Shown here: in pieces, positions 39,835 through 49,148 of the stretch | Numbering within the stretch: position 1 is the stretch's first letter | Layout: each line of letters opens with the position of its first letter | DNA from: Phytomonas francai | Taxonomy: Eukaryota; Euglenozoa; Kinetoplastea; Trypanosomatida; Trypanosomatidae | Length of the DNA stretch: 64,000 nucleotides | Assembly: GCA_001766655.1 (NCBI GenBank) | Contig: MJCC01000001.1 | Coordinates: 1,950,115-2,014,114 of the forward strand | Direction: 5' to 3' | Notes under the pieces: model-generated | The model's input: the letters and a program-made list of their open reading frames with translations, nothing else | Told to the model about the DNA's origin: nothing | Database searches by the model: none | Program-made: the position numbers and the translations under genes

Positions 39835-42330
39835 TCACATCGATCTGTTTTGAACTAGATTTATAAGAATGTCTTGATCCCTTTCCAGTTCCTCATATTG
39901 GGCCCTTGTTACAGCAGCGTCACCTCCATAGACCTCGTAAAAGGCTCTGTAATCAGCTTCATCAATTTCAGCATAGTACCATCTCACCGGTGGTCCATAT
40001 GCGTGAAGCAATGAATCAGGTATCTGCGAATCGGCTGTAGAAAAAGCTCCCTGACTTTTCAATTTCTTCAGAAGCCTATTTGAGGGGTAAGAGAACTTAT
40101 TGATGATAGGACCTGGGTCATGAAAAAAAGCTACCCGCTGCAGCCACATGGAAGATATGTACACAGTGTCGTCTTTATTTGCCTCACCTCCTACTTCAAT
40201 TTTATGCTGGTGCAAATGGCGAGTAAGCTGAGTACCTTTCCTGTTTTTTCCTTTGCCATCATCGCAGTCTCCCAAGGTCTTTCGGGACTTCAATAAATAG
40301 TAGCGCGCTTTATCCCGCAATCGCACAAACTCCTCTGTGGGCTCCAGAACAGGCTGGCGGCGGTACAACAACAGGTACTCTTCGGAGTCCGCCACACTGC
40401 CTAAGTTCACCGCTTCAATTTCGTCATCGTTTATGTGGAGCCACACACCCTTATTGTTCAGTGATTTGTGCGTAAAAACGGTGTAATGTCCACTGGTAAT
40501 GGAGCCGTGGTGACTGACAATCCCGTCCAAGGTGTAAGTTGAAGGAACCAGTTCACTTTTCGAAAGAACTGATACTTTTGTATCGTCATCTTGGTCTGTA
40601 CGAATGCTATACAGGGATGGGTGAATTGGTTCTACATTACTAGTCACAGTCGGATGCATGTAGGGCTGCAGGTCTAGTATTTCGAAACGCGATTTCTGTA
40701 TCTCTTCCCATTGGGTCCCCTCTTTGAATGGGGTCCACGATACAGGAAAGATCACCGGATCAGAGTTTTTGACCTTCGCAAAGGTATTCATTTTGAAGCG
40801 TTTCATCTGAATAAAAAGGTATTCAGGTAAGGAGAGTAAAAACTCGGACTTGGTTGCCTCATGCAATCCCCCACATGAACCACATTGGTATCTATTCGCC
40901 CCCTTCAATTCCACAGGCTCAAAATGAATGTCCAGGCACTCCTCCAGCGTTAGTGCATAGTCTACATTGCTAAAACAGCCAAAGATATAGTTATGTAACT
41001 GCCTGTAAAGGTGGTAAAGATGTGATAAGGGGTTCCACCACGCAATATTAGGGTGTTTTCGCATTTGTAGTGGCTTTCCATTTGCATCAAGGCGTTTAAT
41101 GTTTGGGTTGCGTCTGGCAAATTCATGCCGTTGTCTTTGCGAAGGGATTTCCAAGATAAGAGAAGTGAAGCTATCCACCACCCGGGAGACACTGGAGCAG
41201 TTGTGGCAGCGGATCTCAGACACCATGTACCCCTTGAAGCCTCCTGTCGTAGGGTTGAAAACAAGGCGCGGTGGGGAGAAGGAATGCTGTGAGTCGAAAC
41301 TCTTGCCTTTGCGTTCTGCTTCTCTTCTTTCCAATTCACAATTTTCCTCGTTAACTTTCTGCATGAGGCGGAGCATGGCGATGAAATGAGCACTACGAGG
41401 GCCTGGGAGAACTTTATCAGGACAAGCGTATGACATCCTTGCTTGATCTAGAAAGGCTGGGTCCACCCGAGATTCAATGTAATCCAGATTGGGAGAACAA
41501 TAAACCATGTTCATCGGCTTATCACTCACAATATGGAAACTGTCTTTAAGGGCTAAAGTTTTTCTTTTTTCATACGCTCCCGAAGCGGCCTCAAAAGACA
41601 GCAACAGCTCATTTACTCCAAGCTCCAGTCTATGCTCGTCCTCGATGGTTACCAGAACGGCGTTAATCATCTCCGGGCAGTCCTGCTGCCTTCTGCCCTC
41701 AAAATTAGAAAAAACCTCCGCGAGCTGGTCTACCACACGGAAAGGCGAGATAGCCTTGCCCCTTTCAAGTGCTTCATATTCCATATTGTAAAGAAGGTTC
41801 GCCAAAAGTCGAAATAACGTGTGCTTAGTCGAGTTATTGGGTTGATTAAGTAAGCATAGGCTTTTTTTACACGTCGTATAGAATTGTGGTGCGTCGCGCA
41901 GTCCAAACACAAACGCTGGACAGTTAGATAATATTTGAATGCCTGAATTAAAGTAGCACGTGTTACCTAAGTTGCTTAGTGGACAGAGAATTAATGTGTT
42001 AAAAGCCACGTTCCGACCGGCTATAGCCTCCCGCTCCCTGCGCTGAGCTGGTGTGACACCGTTATGAGTATCCCCCGAAGGGAGTGTGAGTTGTGGTCCA
42101 GCATCTACGTTATTTGAGGAATCATTTTTCTGTTTTAAAACTTTGGAAGTAGCTTCTACTTTTACATCAACATGGTCATTTTTTTTAGTCAGTTTATCAC
42201 GGCTCAATTCTTTCCCCTCTAATGTGTCCCCTAGTGGTAAGATAAGGCCTTGCACATTCGGTGATTTGGGTAGATCACAAGATGACTCCACTAAAGCACG
42301 TGATCCGTTCAGTTCCTCGGTCTCACTCAT
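39835..42330 (-). CDS. Ubiquitin-specific protease (USP family) with DUSP-like C-terminal domain
   Basis: 831 residues from the ATG at 42330. The Cys box (Leu-Gly-Asn-Thr-Cys-Tyr-Phe-Asn, catalytic Cys125) and the His box (Gly-Ser-Ile-Thr-Ser-Gly-His-Tyr-Thr-Val, then a downstream Trp and Asn-Asp-Asp) are intact. Two CxxC pairs of the zinc ribbon (around the Arg-Cys-His-Asn-Cys and Gln-Cys-Gly-Ser-Cys motifs) are also visible, so it should be active. After the catalytic domain a segment with Trp-Leu-Gln-Arg-Val and Pro-Gly-Pro-Ile-Ile-Asn resembles a DUSP domain, as in USP20/USP33-type enzymes where DUSP is also C-terminal. The open frame continues upstream to a TTG at 42669, but a spliced-leader acceptor at 42413 makes that part untranslated. 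Substrates are unknown. Confidence 0.9.
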   Translation of the reverse strand: MSETEELNGSRALVESSCDLPKSPNVQGLILPLGDTLEGKELSRDKLTKKNDHVDVKVEATSKVLKQKNDSSNNVDAGPQLTLPSGDTHNGVTPAQRREREAIAGRNVAFNTLILCPLSNLGNTCYFNSGIQILSNCPAFVFGLRDAPQFYTTCKKSLCLLNQPNNSTKHTLFRLLANLLYNMEYEALERGKAISPFRVVDQLAEVFSNFEGRRQQDCPEMINAVLVTIEDEHRLELGVNELLLSFEAASGAYEKRKTLALKDSFHIVSDKPMNMVYCSPNLDYIESRVDPAFLDQARMSYACPDKVLPGPRSAHFIAMLRLMQKVNEENCELERREAERKGKSFDSQHSFSPPRLVFNPTTGGFKGYMVSEIRCHNCSSVSRVVDSFTSLILEIPSQRQRHEFARRNPNIKRLDANGKPLQMRKHPNIAWWNPLSHLYHLYRQLHNYIFGCFSNVDYALTLEECLDIHFEPVELKGANRYQCGSCGGLHEATKSEFLLSLPEYLFIQMKRFKMNTFAKVKNSDPVIFPVSWTPFKEGTQWEEIQKSRFEILDLQPYMHPTVTSNVEPIHPSLYSIRTDQDDDTKVSVLSKSELVPSTYTLDGIVSHHGSITSGHYTVFTHKSLNNKGVWLHINDDEIEAVNLGSVADSEEYLLLYRRQPVLEPTEEFVRLRDKARYYLLKSRKTLGDCDDGKGKNRKGTQLTRHLHQHKIEVGGEANKDDTVYISSMWLQRVAFFHDPGPIINKFSYPSNRLLKKLKSQGAFSTADSQIPDSLLHAYGPPVRWYYAEIDEADYRAFYEVYGGDAAVTRAQYEELERDQDILINLVQNRSM

Positions 42331-42412
42331 TATGGGTCGGTTGGTATCAAGTGGACCGATAGGCGGTAAAAAATGAATGCGTAAAACGGATAAAAAGAGA
42401 CCGTGCAAAGAT

Positions 42413-42436
42413 CTAAAAAAACAAACAAAGGAAAAA
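42413..42436 (-). promoter_or_regulatory. Predicted spliced-leader acceptor for the USP gene
   Basis: The coding strand reads a T-rich pyrimidine tract of about 21 nt with two G interruptions, ending directly in AG at 42414-42413. This gives an 82-nt 5' UTR to the ATG at 42330 and rules out the upstream TTG-initiated extension. Confidence 0.7.
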
Positions 42437-43050
42437 TATGTGGATAAATAATAATAAAGAAGTTCAGAACACTTCAAAAGAGAAAAAAAGCTTTGATGTA
42501 CTAATTCTATGTTGTTTTCACAACCGATTCGGAAAAGGGTATAACCCAAATGCTTCCTTAGGTTACAATTGGAAAATAATGAAAACAAAACAAACATAAA
42601 AGTAAAACCGAAAGCAACAAGAGGGAAAAAGGGAACGGAAAGGGAAGAAATATTAGACTTTGCATTCAAAGGTGAACTAGCGTGAACAAAAAAGTGGCCG
42701 TCTGGATCGCAATATCTACTTTCGTCATTTTATATCCCGGTGTATCCTATTAATCCCCCATCGTATGAAATAATTGTACCACAACAATATCAGCAAGAAA
42801 GATCGCTAAAATAAAGGACTAAGGACTCCTGCCCTAGGCCGTGCTACCATTGATTATACACTCGTTCTTCAAATCATATTACTTACCAGTAAAATATATT
42901 TTAAAAAGGTATAGCGACTAGAGAGGAGGGGGGAAGAAGATGCTAGCCACAATCACTTTTCTTGTGATTCATCAGCAACTTTTCATTTCGTTCTTCTATC
43001 AGTTCCTATCCCCTTTCCATTTGTACGCTTCTCTCAAGTATTACCTTATC
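42437..43050. other. Intergenic region
   Basis: AT-rich spacer. Its right part is the HslU 3' UTR, and the left part includes the hydrophobic-looking but untranslated upstream extension of the USP frame. Confidence 0.5.
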
Positions 43051-44694
43051 TTACAATAGGTACTTTGCAAGGTCAACATTTTTTTGCAATTTCTCTGTCG
43101 CATCCCTAACAACTTTTGCATCCACCACGACTTCCTTGCCTGCGTAGTCCTCACAATTGAAGCTGTAGGCGTCCATGGTTCGCTCTAATATGGTATTGAG
43201 GCGACGTGCTCCGATGTTCTGACCCTGTCTATTGACCTCACATGTCACCCGTGCCAGTTCATGAATTCCATCATCGGTGTATATTACCTTAATGTTCTCC
43301 GTCTTAAGCAGCTCTTTCTGCTGTCTCAATAGATTGTACTTGGGCTCCGTGAGAATCCGGCGAAAGTCCTCCTCGGTGAGCGGTGTCAACTCTACTCGCA
43401 CTGGTAAACGTCCCTGGAGCTCAGCAATCATATCAGATGGCTTGGCAGCGTGAAAGGCACCCGAACAGATGAAAAGGATGTTATCAGTGGAAACTACACT
43501 ACCATCCTTCATACTGACGTTGGACCCCTCCACCAGCGGCAGAAGGTCCTGCTGCACACCCGTTGAGCTCACGTCGCCGTTGTCACCTTTGACAGAAGGG
43601 TCTGCAACGACTTTGTCGATTTCATCAATAAAAACAATGCCCTCTTCTTCAGTAAGGCTACGAGCTAGCGTGTTAACTGCATTTTCATCGATGAGTTTCC
43701 CCAGCGCCTCTTGCATCATCAGTGATACTGCCTCTGATACCGTCTTCGTGACCATTATCTTTCGTGGCGCGGCAGAACCGAGGCCAAGAAGGATGCCCAC
43801 GGACTGAAGATCGACACCACCAGTCATGCTTTTTTGGTTTGCCTGTGGAGCCACGACCTCCACGGTTACAATGTCATCTTTGAACATGTCCTTGTAATGC
43901 TCCTTAAAGTACTCCAGTGTCATCTTAGATGCCATCGAGGAGGGTGATGCTACATTATCGACCGCATCCTCGCCTTGAATCCCATCCTTCGCTGCGTCCA
44001 TATCGTCGTCTTTGCGCTTGCCCTTAGCTTGGTCATTTCCTTCGCCGTCGTGATTAGCTTTACGTCGACCAGATAACTTACGTTTTGCTGATCGAGAGGC
44101 ATCCTCCTCCTCAGTGTCGTCCTTTTTTTCGACGCTGGTTGCGCCTTCGATCGGAACAACTGAATCCGTTGCGTTGGCACGCTGTTTTATGATCCAAGAG
44201 CTGAATACAGCATCCAGTGCCATGTTTAGAGCTTCCTCTTCACGCTCTCTCTCAAGCGCCCTTTTAGCTTTCACCTTTGCATTTGAGTAGAGTTCCTCGA
44301 TAATACTTTCGACATCCTTGCCTTTAAATCCTACCTCAGTATACTTGGTGGCTTCAACTTTCACAAAAGGAGCATCAGTGATTCGTGCCATGCGACGAGA
44401 TATCTCAGTCTTACCAACCCCTGTGGGCCCAATCAGCAGCATATTCTTCGGCGTTATTTCTTTGCGCAAGTCTTCATCGTTCAGCTGACGCCGCCTCCAG
44501 CGATTACGCAGTGAGATCGCAACTGCCTTTTTCCCGCTAACTTGGCCGACAATGTATTTGTCTAAAATTTCTGTGATTTTACGTGGTGAGAGTGTGTCGA
44601 GTATGCTTTCCTGCGTCTGTACAACTTCGTTCGGTGAAGTTATGTTGACGGCAGCTGAGCCAGTCAAAAGACGGCGGCCTGGAAAACGAAGCAT
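43051..44694 (-). CDS. HslU: Mitochondrial HslU, ATPase subunit of the HslVU protease
   Basis: 547 residues. A bacterial-type AAA+ unfoldase that feeds substrates to the HslV peptidase. The N-terminal ~20 residues are Arg-rich and acid-free, a likely mitochondrial presequence. Walker A (Gly-Pro-Thr-Gly-Val-Gly-Lys-Thr, 89-96), Walker B (Val-Phe-Ile-Asp-Glu-Ile-Asp-Lys), sensor and C-terminal domains are intact. The C-terminus ends Asp-Leu-Ala-Lys-Tyr-Leu-Leu, matching the tail that docks into HslV. Escherichia coli HslU has 443 residues; most of the extra length is a Lys/Asp/Glu-rich insertion (about 185-255) in the I domain, which gates substrates. In trypanosomes HslVU acts in the mitochondrion and affects kinetoplast DNA copy number. 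No hslV is visible here. Confidence 0.95.
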   Translation of the reverse strand: MLRFPGRRLLTGSAAVNITSPNEVVQTQESILDTLSPRKITEILDKYIVGQVSGKKAVAISLRNRWRRRQLNDEDLRKEITPKNMLLIGPTGVGKTEISRRMARITDAPFVKVEATKYTEVGFKGKDVESIIEELYSNAKVKAKRALEREREEEALNMALDAVFSSWIIKQRANATDSVVPIEGATSVEKKDDTEEEDASRSAKRKLSGRRKANHDGEGNDQAKGKRKDDDMDAAKDGIQGEDAVDNVASPSSMASKMTLEYFKEHYKDMFKDDIVTVEVVAPQANQKSMTGGVDLQSVGILLGLGSAAPRKIMVTKTVSEAVSLMMQEALGKLIDENAVNTLARSLTEEEGIVFIDEIDKVVADPSVKGDNGDVSSTGVQQDLLPLVEGSNVSMKDGSVVSTDNILFICSGAFHAAKPSDMIAELQGRLPVRVELTPLTEEDFRRILTEPKYNLLRQQKELLKTENIKVIYTDDGIHELARVTCEVNRQGQNIGARRLNTILERTMDAYSFNCEDYAGKEVVVDAKVVRDATEKLQKNVDLAKYLL

Positions 44695-45607
44695 GACCTA
44701 CAACACCGTATATCACGCCCTTCTCTTAGTATATACAACGCTCCTATTTCCTTTTCCTTGAAAGAGCTTATGTGATCAGGGTCTTAGAGAGGGAAAAAAA
44801 CATGGAAAAATAAAAATAATAACTTCACCCTAAACCCCCTTTCCCGGTGCAAAAACCCTTTCATATAGCAAGCTATTAGATCTGTATATATATATGAGAG
44901 TTTATGCACCACTCCTAAGCGTCTCATTTATCCATTTAGAACCCCTACCATAGGTTATAGGTTGGTAAATATAAGATAAACTATTACCAGTCTCTTTATT
45001 TAAAATTGAAAATCCAATAAACCGGATTCGTTTTCTTATATAAGATAGATGCGAATCTTTAATTCAAAAAAAAAATGTTTCGAATTTTATTATTATACAT
45101 TTGTATGAAGAAATAACTACAAATCATAAATAACACAACAGAAGATATTACATTTATGCATCATTAGTTCGATCCATATTGATCGCTTTGTCAAATGTTA
45201 TATAAATGTTAAAGTAAATACATGTGAAGTGGAGTTCAGATGAGCTTTTCCTGTAACCCTATTCCTTCACATGATATAAATGCAAAAGACATGACCGGAG
45301 CTCAATTTTCCCCCGAATATAGAAATCCACCCCCATTTCTACCAGTTGAAACGTCGTTTATTATCCCACATGCTACTTCATGCCTCGTAATGTAGCTTGT
45401 TTTACATAAAAGCGCGAATGTTAAAATCAGTCTCCGAATGCACCTCTGAATGTGCAACAGACTATCGACGCATATGAATTAGTTTGTTGTTCTTGCTACG
45501 TTTCAGCCATTGGTAAAGGGAAAAAACTGTATTTACATCGGTGCAGATAACTAAATAAAGGGGAAAAAGAAAAAGGAGCACTGCCTTTTCTAGTTTTGGC
45601 GACGCCC
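44695..45607. other. Intergenic region
   Basis: AT-rich spacer. The HslU splice region probably lies at about 44770-44810, where the coding strand has a T7-C3 pyrimidine tract followed by AG. No gene. Confidence 0.45.
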
Positions 45608-45769
45608 CTAAAGATGATCAACGGAATATGCGAACGATTCGGGTGATGTTAGATCAAAAATCTTGAGGGTAGACAAAATACTTGGCGTAAATGCGGTCAA
45701 ACATCTGTGATCAGCTGCATCGAAGGAGATGCTAGGCTTTTCGGTGCTTAAGGTCCGAGTTACTGTCAT
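45608..45769 (-). CDS. Possible 53-residue protein
   Basis: A short frame starting at ATG 45769, with balanced amino-acid use (Ser, Thr, Asp, Phe) unlike the AT-driven frames around it. It is preceded by a strong C/T tract and AG (45825-45789). A 5-codon upstream frame (ATG at 45783) lies between the acceptor and the start. The open frame reaches an ATG at 45862, but that part includes the splice tract itself and cannot be in the mature RNA. No family is recognised; it may be a small gene or the tail of a decayed one. Confidence 0.35.
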   Translation of the reverse strand: MTVTRTLSTEKPSISFDAADHRCLTAFTPSILSTLKIFDLTSPESFAYSVDHL

Positions 45770-45788
45770 TTTGATACAGGCATATGCA

Positions 45789-45825
45789 CTTGAAGGAGGG
45801 GGGAAAGTAGAAGAAAAGGTGAAGA
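45789..45825 (-). promoter_or_regulatory. Predicted spliced-leader acceptor
   Basis: The coding strand carries a long C/T-rich tract with a C6 run, followed by AAG at 45791-45789. This is one of the clearest acceptors in the window, and it points to a transcript covering the 53-codon frame. Confidence 0.55.
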
Positions 45826-45999
45826 CTTGTAGGATAAAACTAAGTGCATAGTTTGGTAGCATTCACAAGTTGAACCTGGAATAGCTTAGAGGCTCATACA
45901 GCCTGCAACGTGCTTAATAGCATCCATTTTATAGTGTTTCGACACTCAAGAAAGCGCAGATGCTCGTGCGTAATAGGGTACGCAACCAGGGAAGCTTCG

Positions 46000-46276
46000 C
46001 TATAGAGATAACTGGTGCATAGTACTCTGGTAGTTATAGTGAAAATAATATTCAATATTGTGCCCTAATTCCACGTTATTATAGGACTCACTAGTTTCGT
46101 AGGCGATCTCTCCCTTCACCAATAGTCCCTTTTCCCATTCCTTGTACAAACGGTAGAGCTGTCCCTCGTGCCTCAAAGGTAATAAAACACAATACGTCAG
46201 ACATAAAGTTATTTTCGTCATCCTTCATTATGCGGTATAGATCATTTCTCATGGTTTTGTTCATAGCGATGTGCAC
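46000..46276 (-). pseudogene. Possible frame-broken coding remnant
   Basis: Two overlapping minus-strand frames, 46276-46091 and 46221-46000, have protein-like composition that switches from one frame to the other near 46165. The second contains a charged Leu-Tyr-Arg-Leu-Tyr-Lys-Glu-Trp-Glu-Lys stretch. Neither is long enough alone, and no family is recognised. It may be a relic of a gene in this 2.4 kb gap, or chance. Confidence 0.25.
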
Positions 46277-47059
46277 ACTGAGCTTTAAAATCTGGATACA
46301 TTACCGTGTATCAGATATCACGGTTTATATCATATTTTACATCATAGAGGATCTGCATGCATTCCTTTTGAGGGAAACAATATTTTTTTATATATGGAAT
46401 ATAATAAACTGTTTAAGCAAACCTTCGAATATGCCAGAAATAAAACTGCGCTAACTCTGGTGCCAGTGAAAAAAAGACAAGGTGGCTAAAACTCAAAAAG
46501 GATTCGCACAAAGTATCATTCTTTACTTTTTCACACCTTTGAACTTTTTTATTCCTTACTCTTACTCTCAAGAAGAAATGCATGGGAGCAAACATAGTGA
46601 ACTCTTGATGGTTTCTATTTTTTACACTTGTAACTTGCTCATACATCTCTGGATACAAAAGAGGAACTTAGAATAAGTGTACATCTATAATTACATAAAG
46701 GGGTCTCATTTTCTTCCATGAATGAAAGTCGATAAACTAAAACTCTGAAGTAATAAAATCCATTTCATTCAGAGTATTTAAACCAAGTGAACACCCCGAC
46801 AACGCATCCGAGCTGCATACAATCTGCTTTTTCCCCCCTTCTTCAGTGTTTTTAAGCAGCATATTCAAAAATGATGCCTGCAGAAAGGCTAATTGAAAAG
46901 GTTCTATTGTACATCAACAAACACTGACTATCTAGAGTTGCGGCTTTTAAAAAAAGTTTTGGGCACAAATTGAAAAAAAAAGAGGATACGCCGCATTAAA
47001 AATATAAGGGAAAGTATATTTAAAAAAAAAATGCAACCCTATATAAAATACCTCATTAG
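46277..47059. other. Intergenic region
   Basis: AT-rich spacer holding the CFAP96 3' UTR. No gene is supported; the 81-codon frame at 46413-46658 looks random. Confidence 0.45.
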
Positions 47060-47971
47060 CTATTCAATACCTTTCTCTTGTTTGCCACTCCATGCCGGTA
47101 AGTCGTATGAAATTGGCTTTGTATAAATATAGCGGTACGGGTCATTTCCAACTGGGTGCCAAGGCTTATATTCGCGCTCTTTCTGCTGCAGCAAACGCAT
47201 ACCTCGCTCTTTTACATCGTATGGGTCCTCTTGGTACTCAGGAAAACGATTTATACCATCTTTTAAGACAGAAGCGGGAACCCACGGCTCAGCGGAACGA
47301 GGTTGAGCCGTGGAATCGGTCACTTTTTTAGGAGGAAGAGGTTTTGTCAGACTATATACGCTGCTGAAACCGTGCTCAGTCTGATCAAAGTAGCCGCCAC
47401 TGTGCACATGCGCACAAAACGGCTCAGCCATGTCTTTCTTGGCTGCAGCATTTTTGAGAGTCTCCTGCCGACGACTGCCATCATATGGGTCAGATACATA
47501 CTGCACTTCTCCAGCTTTACCTATTGATAAACCGGAGAATCCATAAGTGCCTTTTTTAGCTGGGTTCGTATAAAAGTTGGGTCCTGGGGGAACATAGTCT
47601 GCCGATTTTTTATTGAGTTGAAACTCTGTTGCGTGCTTAAACGGATTCTTTTCAGAGAAAGTGCCATAGTAGTCACCCTTACCACTGCTCTTGTGTGGAA
47701 ACCCTGGCGGAAGAAATGGTGGTTTCTCATCTTTAATCGCTGATTTCTGCGTTAAAGTGCGTTGCGCTTGAAAGGGGACTCCAAACCCAACTGAACGATA
47801 TGGGTCGCCTGCGGAGAGTGAGGTAAATTTGCTAAAGCAGGCGTCCTGAACCCAAGGGTGACGCTTAGCAGCAACGACGAATGCCCTCTTGTCTATGGCC
47901 CTGCTCTTGGGCTGCGCAGTATGCTTGTCATACTCGTCGCCCACAGAAAGGTAGACAGGAGGGCTAAACAT
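47060..47971 (-). CDS. CFAP96: CFAP96 (C4orf47/UPF0602, DUF4586) flagellum-associated protein
   Basis: 303 residues, close to the human length. The diagnostic DUF4586 features are present: an N-terminal Tyr-Leu-Ser-Val-Gly-Asp-Glu-Tyr, a Gly-Asp-Tyr-Tyr-Gly-Thr-Phe motif, and the core Pro-Gly-Pro-Asn-Phe-Tyr-Thr-Asn-Pro-Ala-Lys-Lys-Gly-Thr-Tyr-Gly followed by Ile-Gly-Lys. A Phe-Cys-Ala-His-Val-His segment matches the family's lipid-like His motif region, and repeated Asp-Pro-Tyr motifs follow. It is rich in Pro, Gly, Lys and Tyr, with no membrane segment. The family is restricted to ciliated eukaryotes and found at basal bodies and axonemes, so a flagellar role is expected. Confidence 0.9.
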   Translation of the reverse strand: MFSPPVYLSVGDEYDKHTAQPKSRAIDKRAFVVAAKRHPWVQDACFSKFTSLSAGDPYRSVGFGVPFQAQRTLTQKSAIKDEKPPFLPPGFPHKSSGKGDYYGTFSEKNPFKHATEFQLNKKSADYVPPGPNFYTNPAKKGTYGFSGLSIGKAGEVQYVSDPYDGSRRQETLKNAAAKKDMAEPFCAHVHSGGYFDQTEHGFSSVYSLTKPLPPKKVTDSTAQPRSAEPWVPASVLKDGINRFPEYQEDPYDVKERGMRLLQQKEREYKPWHPVGNDPYRYIYTKPISYDLPAWSGKQEKGIE

Positions 47972-49148
47972 AATTTCGCAGAAATAGGCTACTTCGTGGA
48001 AACGAAATAGTCAGCTACACCAAATTGTAGAAAGAAAGGAAGTGCCCTTTGTCTTGTGAAATACACGTCTGGGTTGAGGGAAAAAAATGGGTAAGTAAAA
48101 CAGTTGTTTCCAATAAATAATATAAAGAAAAACAAATCAGATAGTATTTAGAGACTGCAAAAAAAAAAAAAATGATTACTTTTATAGAATCAGCACCACT
48201 AGATTTCTCATGATTCATAAAATGTTCAAGAGAAAACAATACATCACTTTGTTTTCCCTGCTTAGCCCATACTGCAAGTGCACGTCCTTATATATATATA
48301 TATATATATATATAAAGCTCAGTACGCCCTCGAATAAAGAGCAGAACTCTTTGTAATGCCAACACCGAGCTACGAGATATGGTACACGGCTAATACCTCT
48401 TTTTGAATAAGAATATGAGCAATAATAGCCCCGTAAGCTGCAGAAGCATCAGCTTACCTATCACCATTCTTGCTTATTTACTGAAACTTGCTCCTCCGAT
48501 CACTCTAGCGTGAGAAGGGGTCAGTCAAGTATTTTTTTCAAGAGTGGATGGAGTCTTCTGAATTTCGAGATATTTTGGAAAGATCGAGTCACCATCATCC
48601 CATCCCAACCTTTCCCGTATATACGAGTATGTATAACTGTACTCTGGATTGCAGTATATGAAGTAAAACATCGTAGAGAACAGCAGCATTGCCCTTGCGT
48701 AGCCGTGCGCGCGGAAACGTTTCTCTGCGGGTGATATCTCTCGGTTTGGTGAAAAGATATACCGAAGAGAAAGTCTTTTCTCAACGCCATCCCTATCAAA
48801 AAAGTGACCTACCATTAACTGCCTATTCGTTTGTTGAGTTTGTTTCTCTTATGCACCACAAAGGATCTGCTTCGGCGTAACTTATCGGCCAAAGATCTGT
48901 AAAGAAAAATGCTATTTTTTTCAATAAAATGTATGCTCCATAATTTCTTTGAGTTTTACTGAGAAATGAAAGCAAAGGATTTGAATAAATTGCAAAATAG
49001 AAAGAAAAAAAATGCTCTGAAGTAGCGACGACATAGAAATGATGCTTGTGTACCACATATCAGTTATTGTGGGCACGATACCCTCACCTCCTCTTAGTTT
49101 TCCTTTACTCGTCTCACTTAATGAATAGTTACACTATTACCCCCTAAA
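47972..49148. other. Intergenic region
   Basis: AT-rich spacer with a TA run at about 48290-48314. Short frames around 48510-48815 on both strands overlap one another and look non-coding. Confidence 0.5.
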
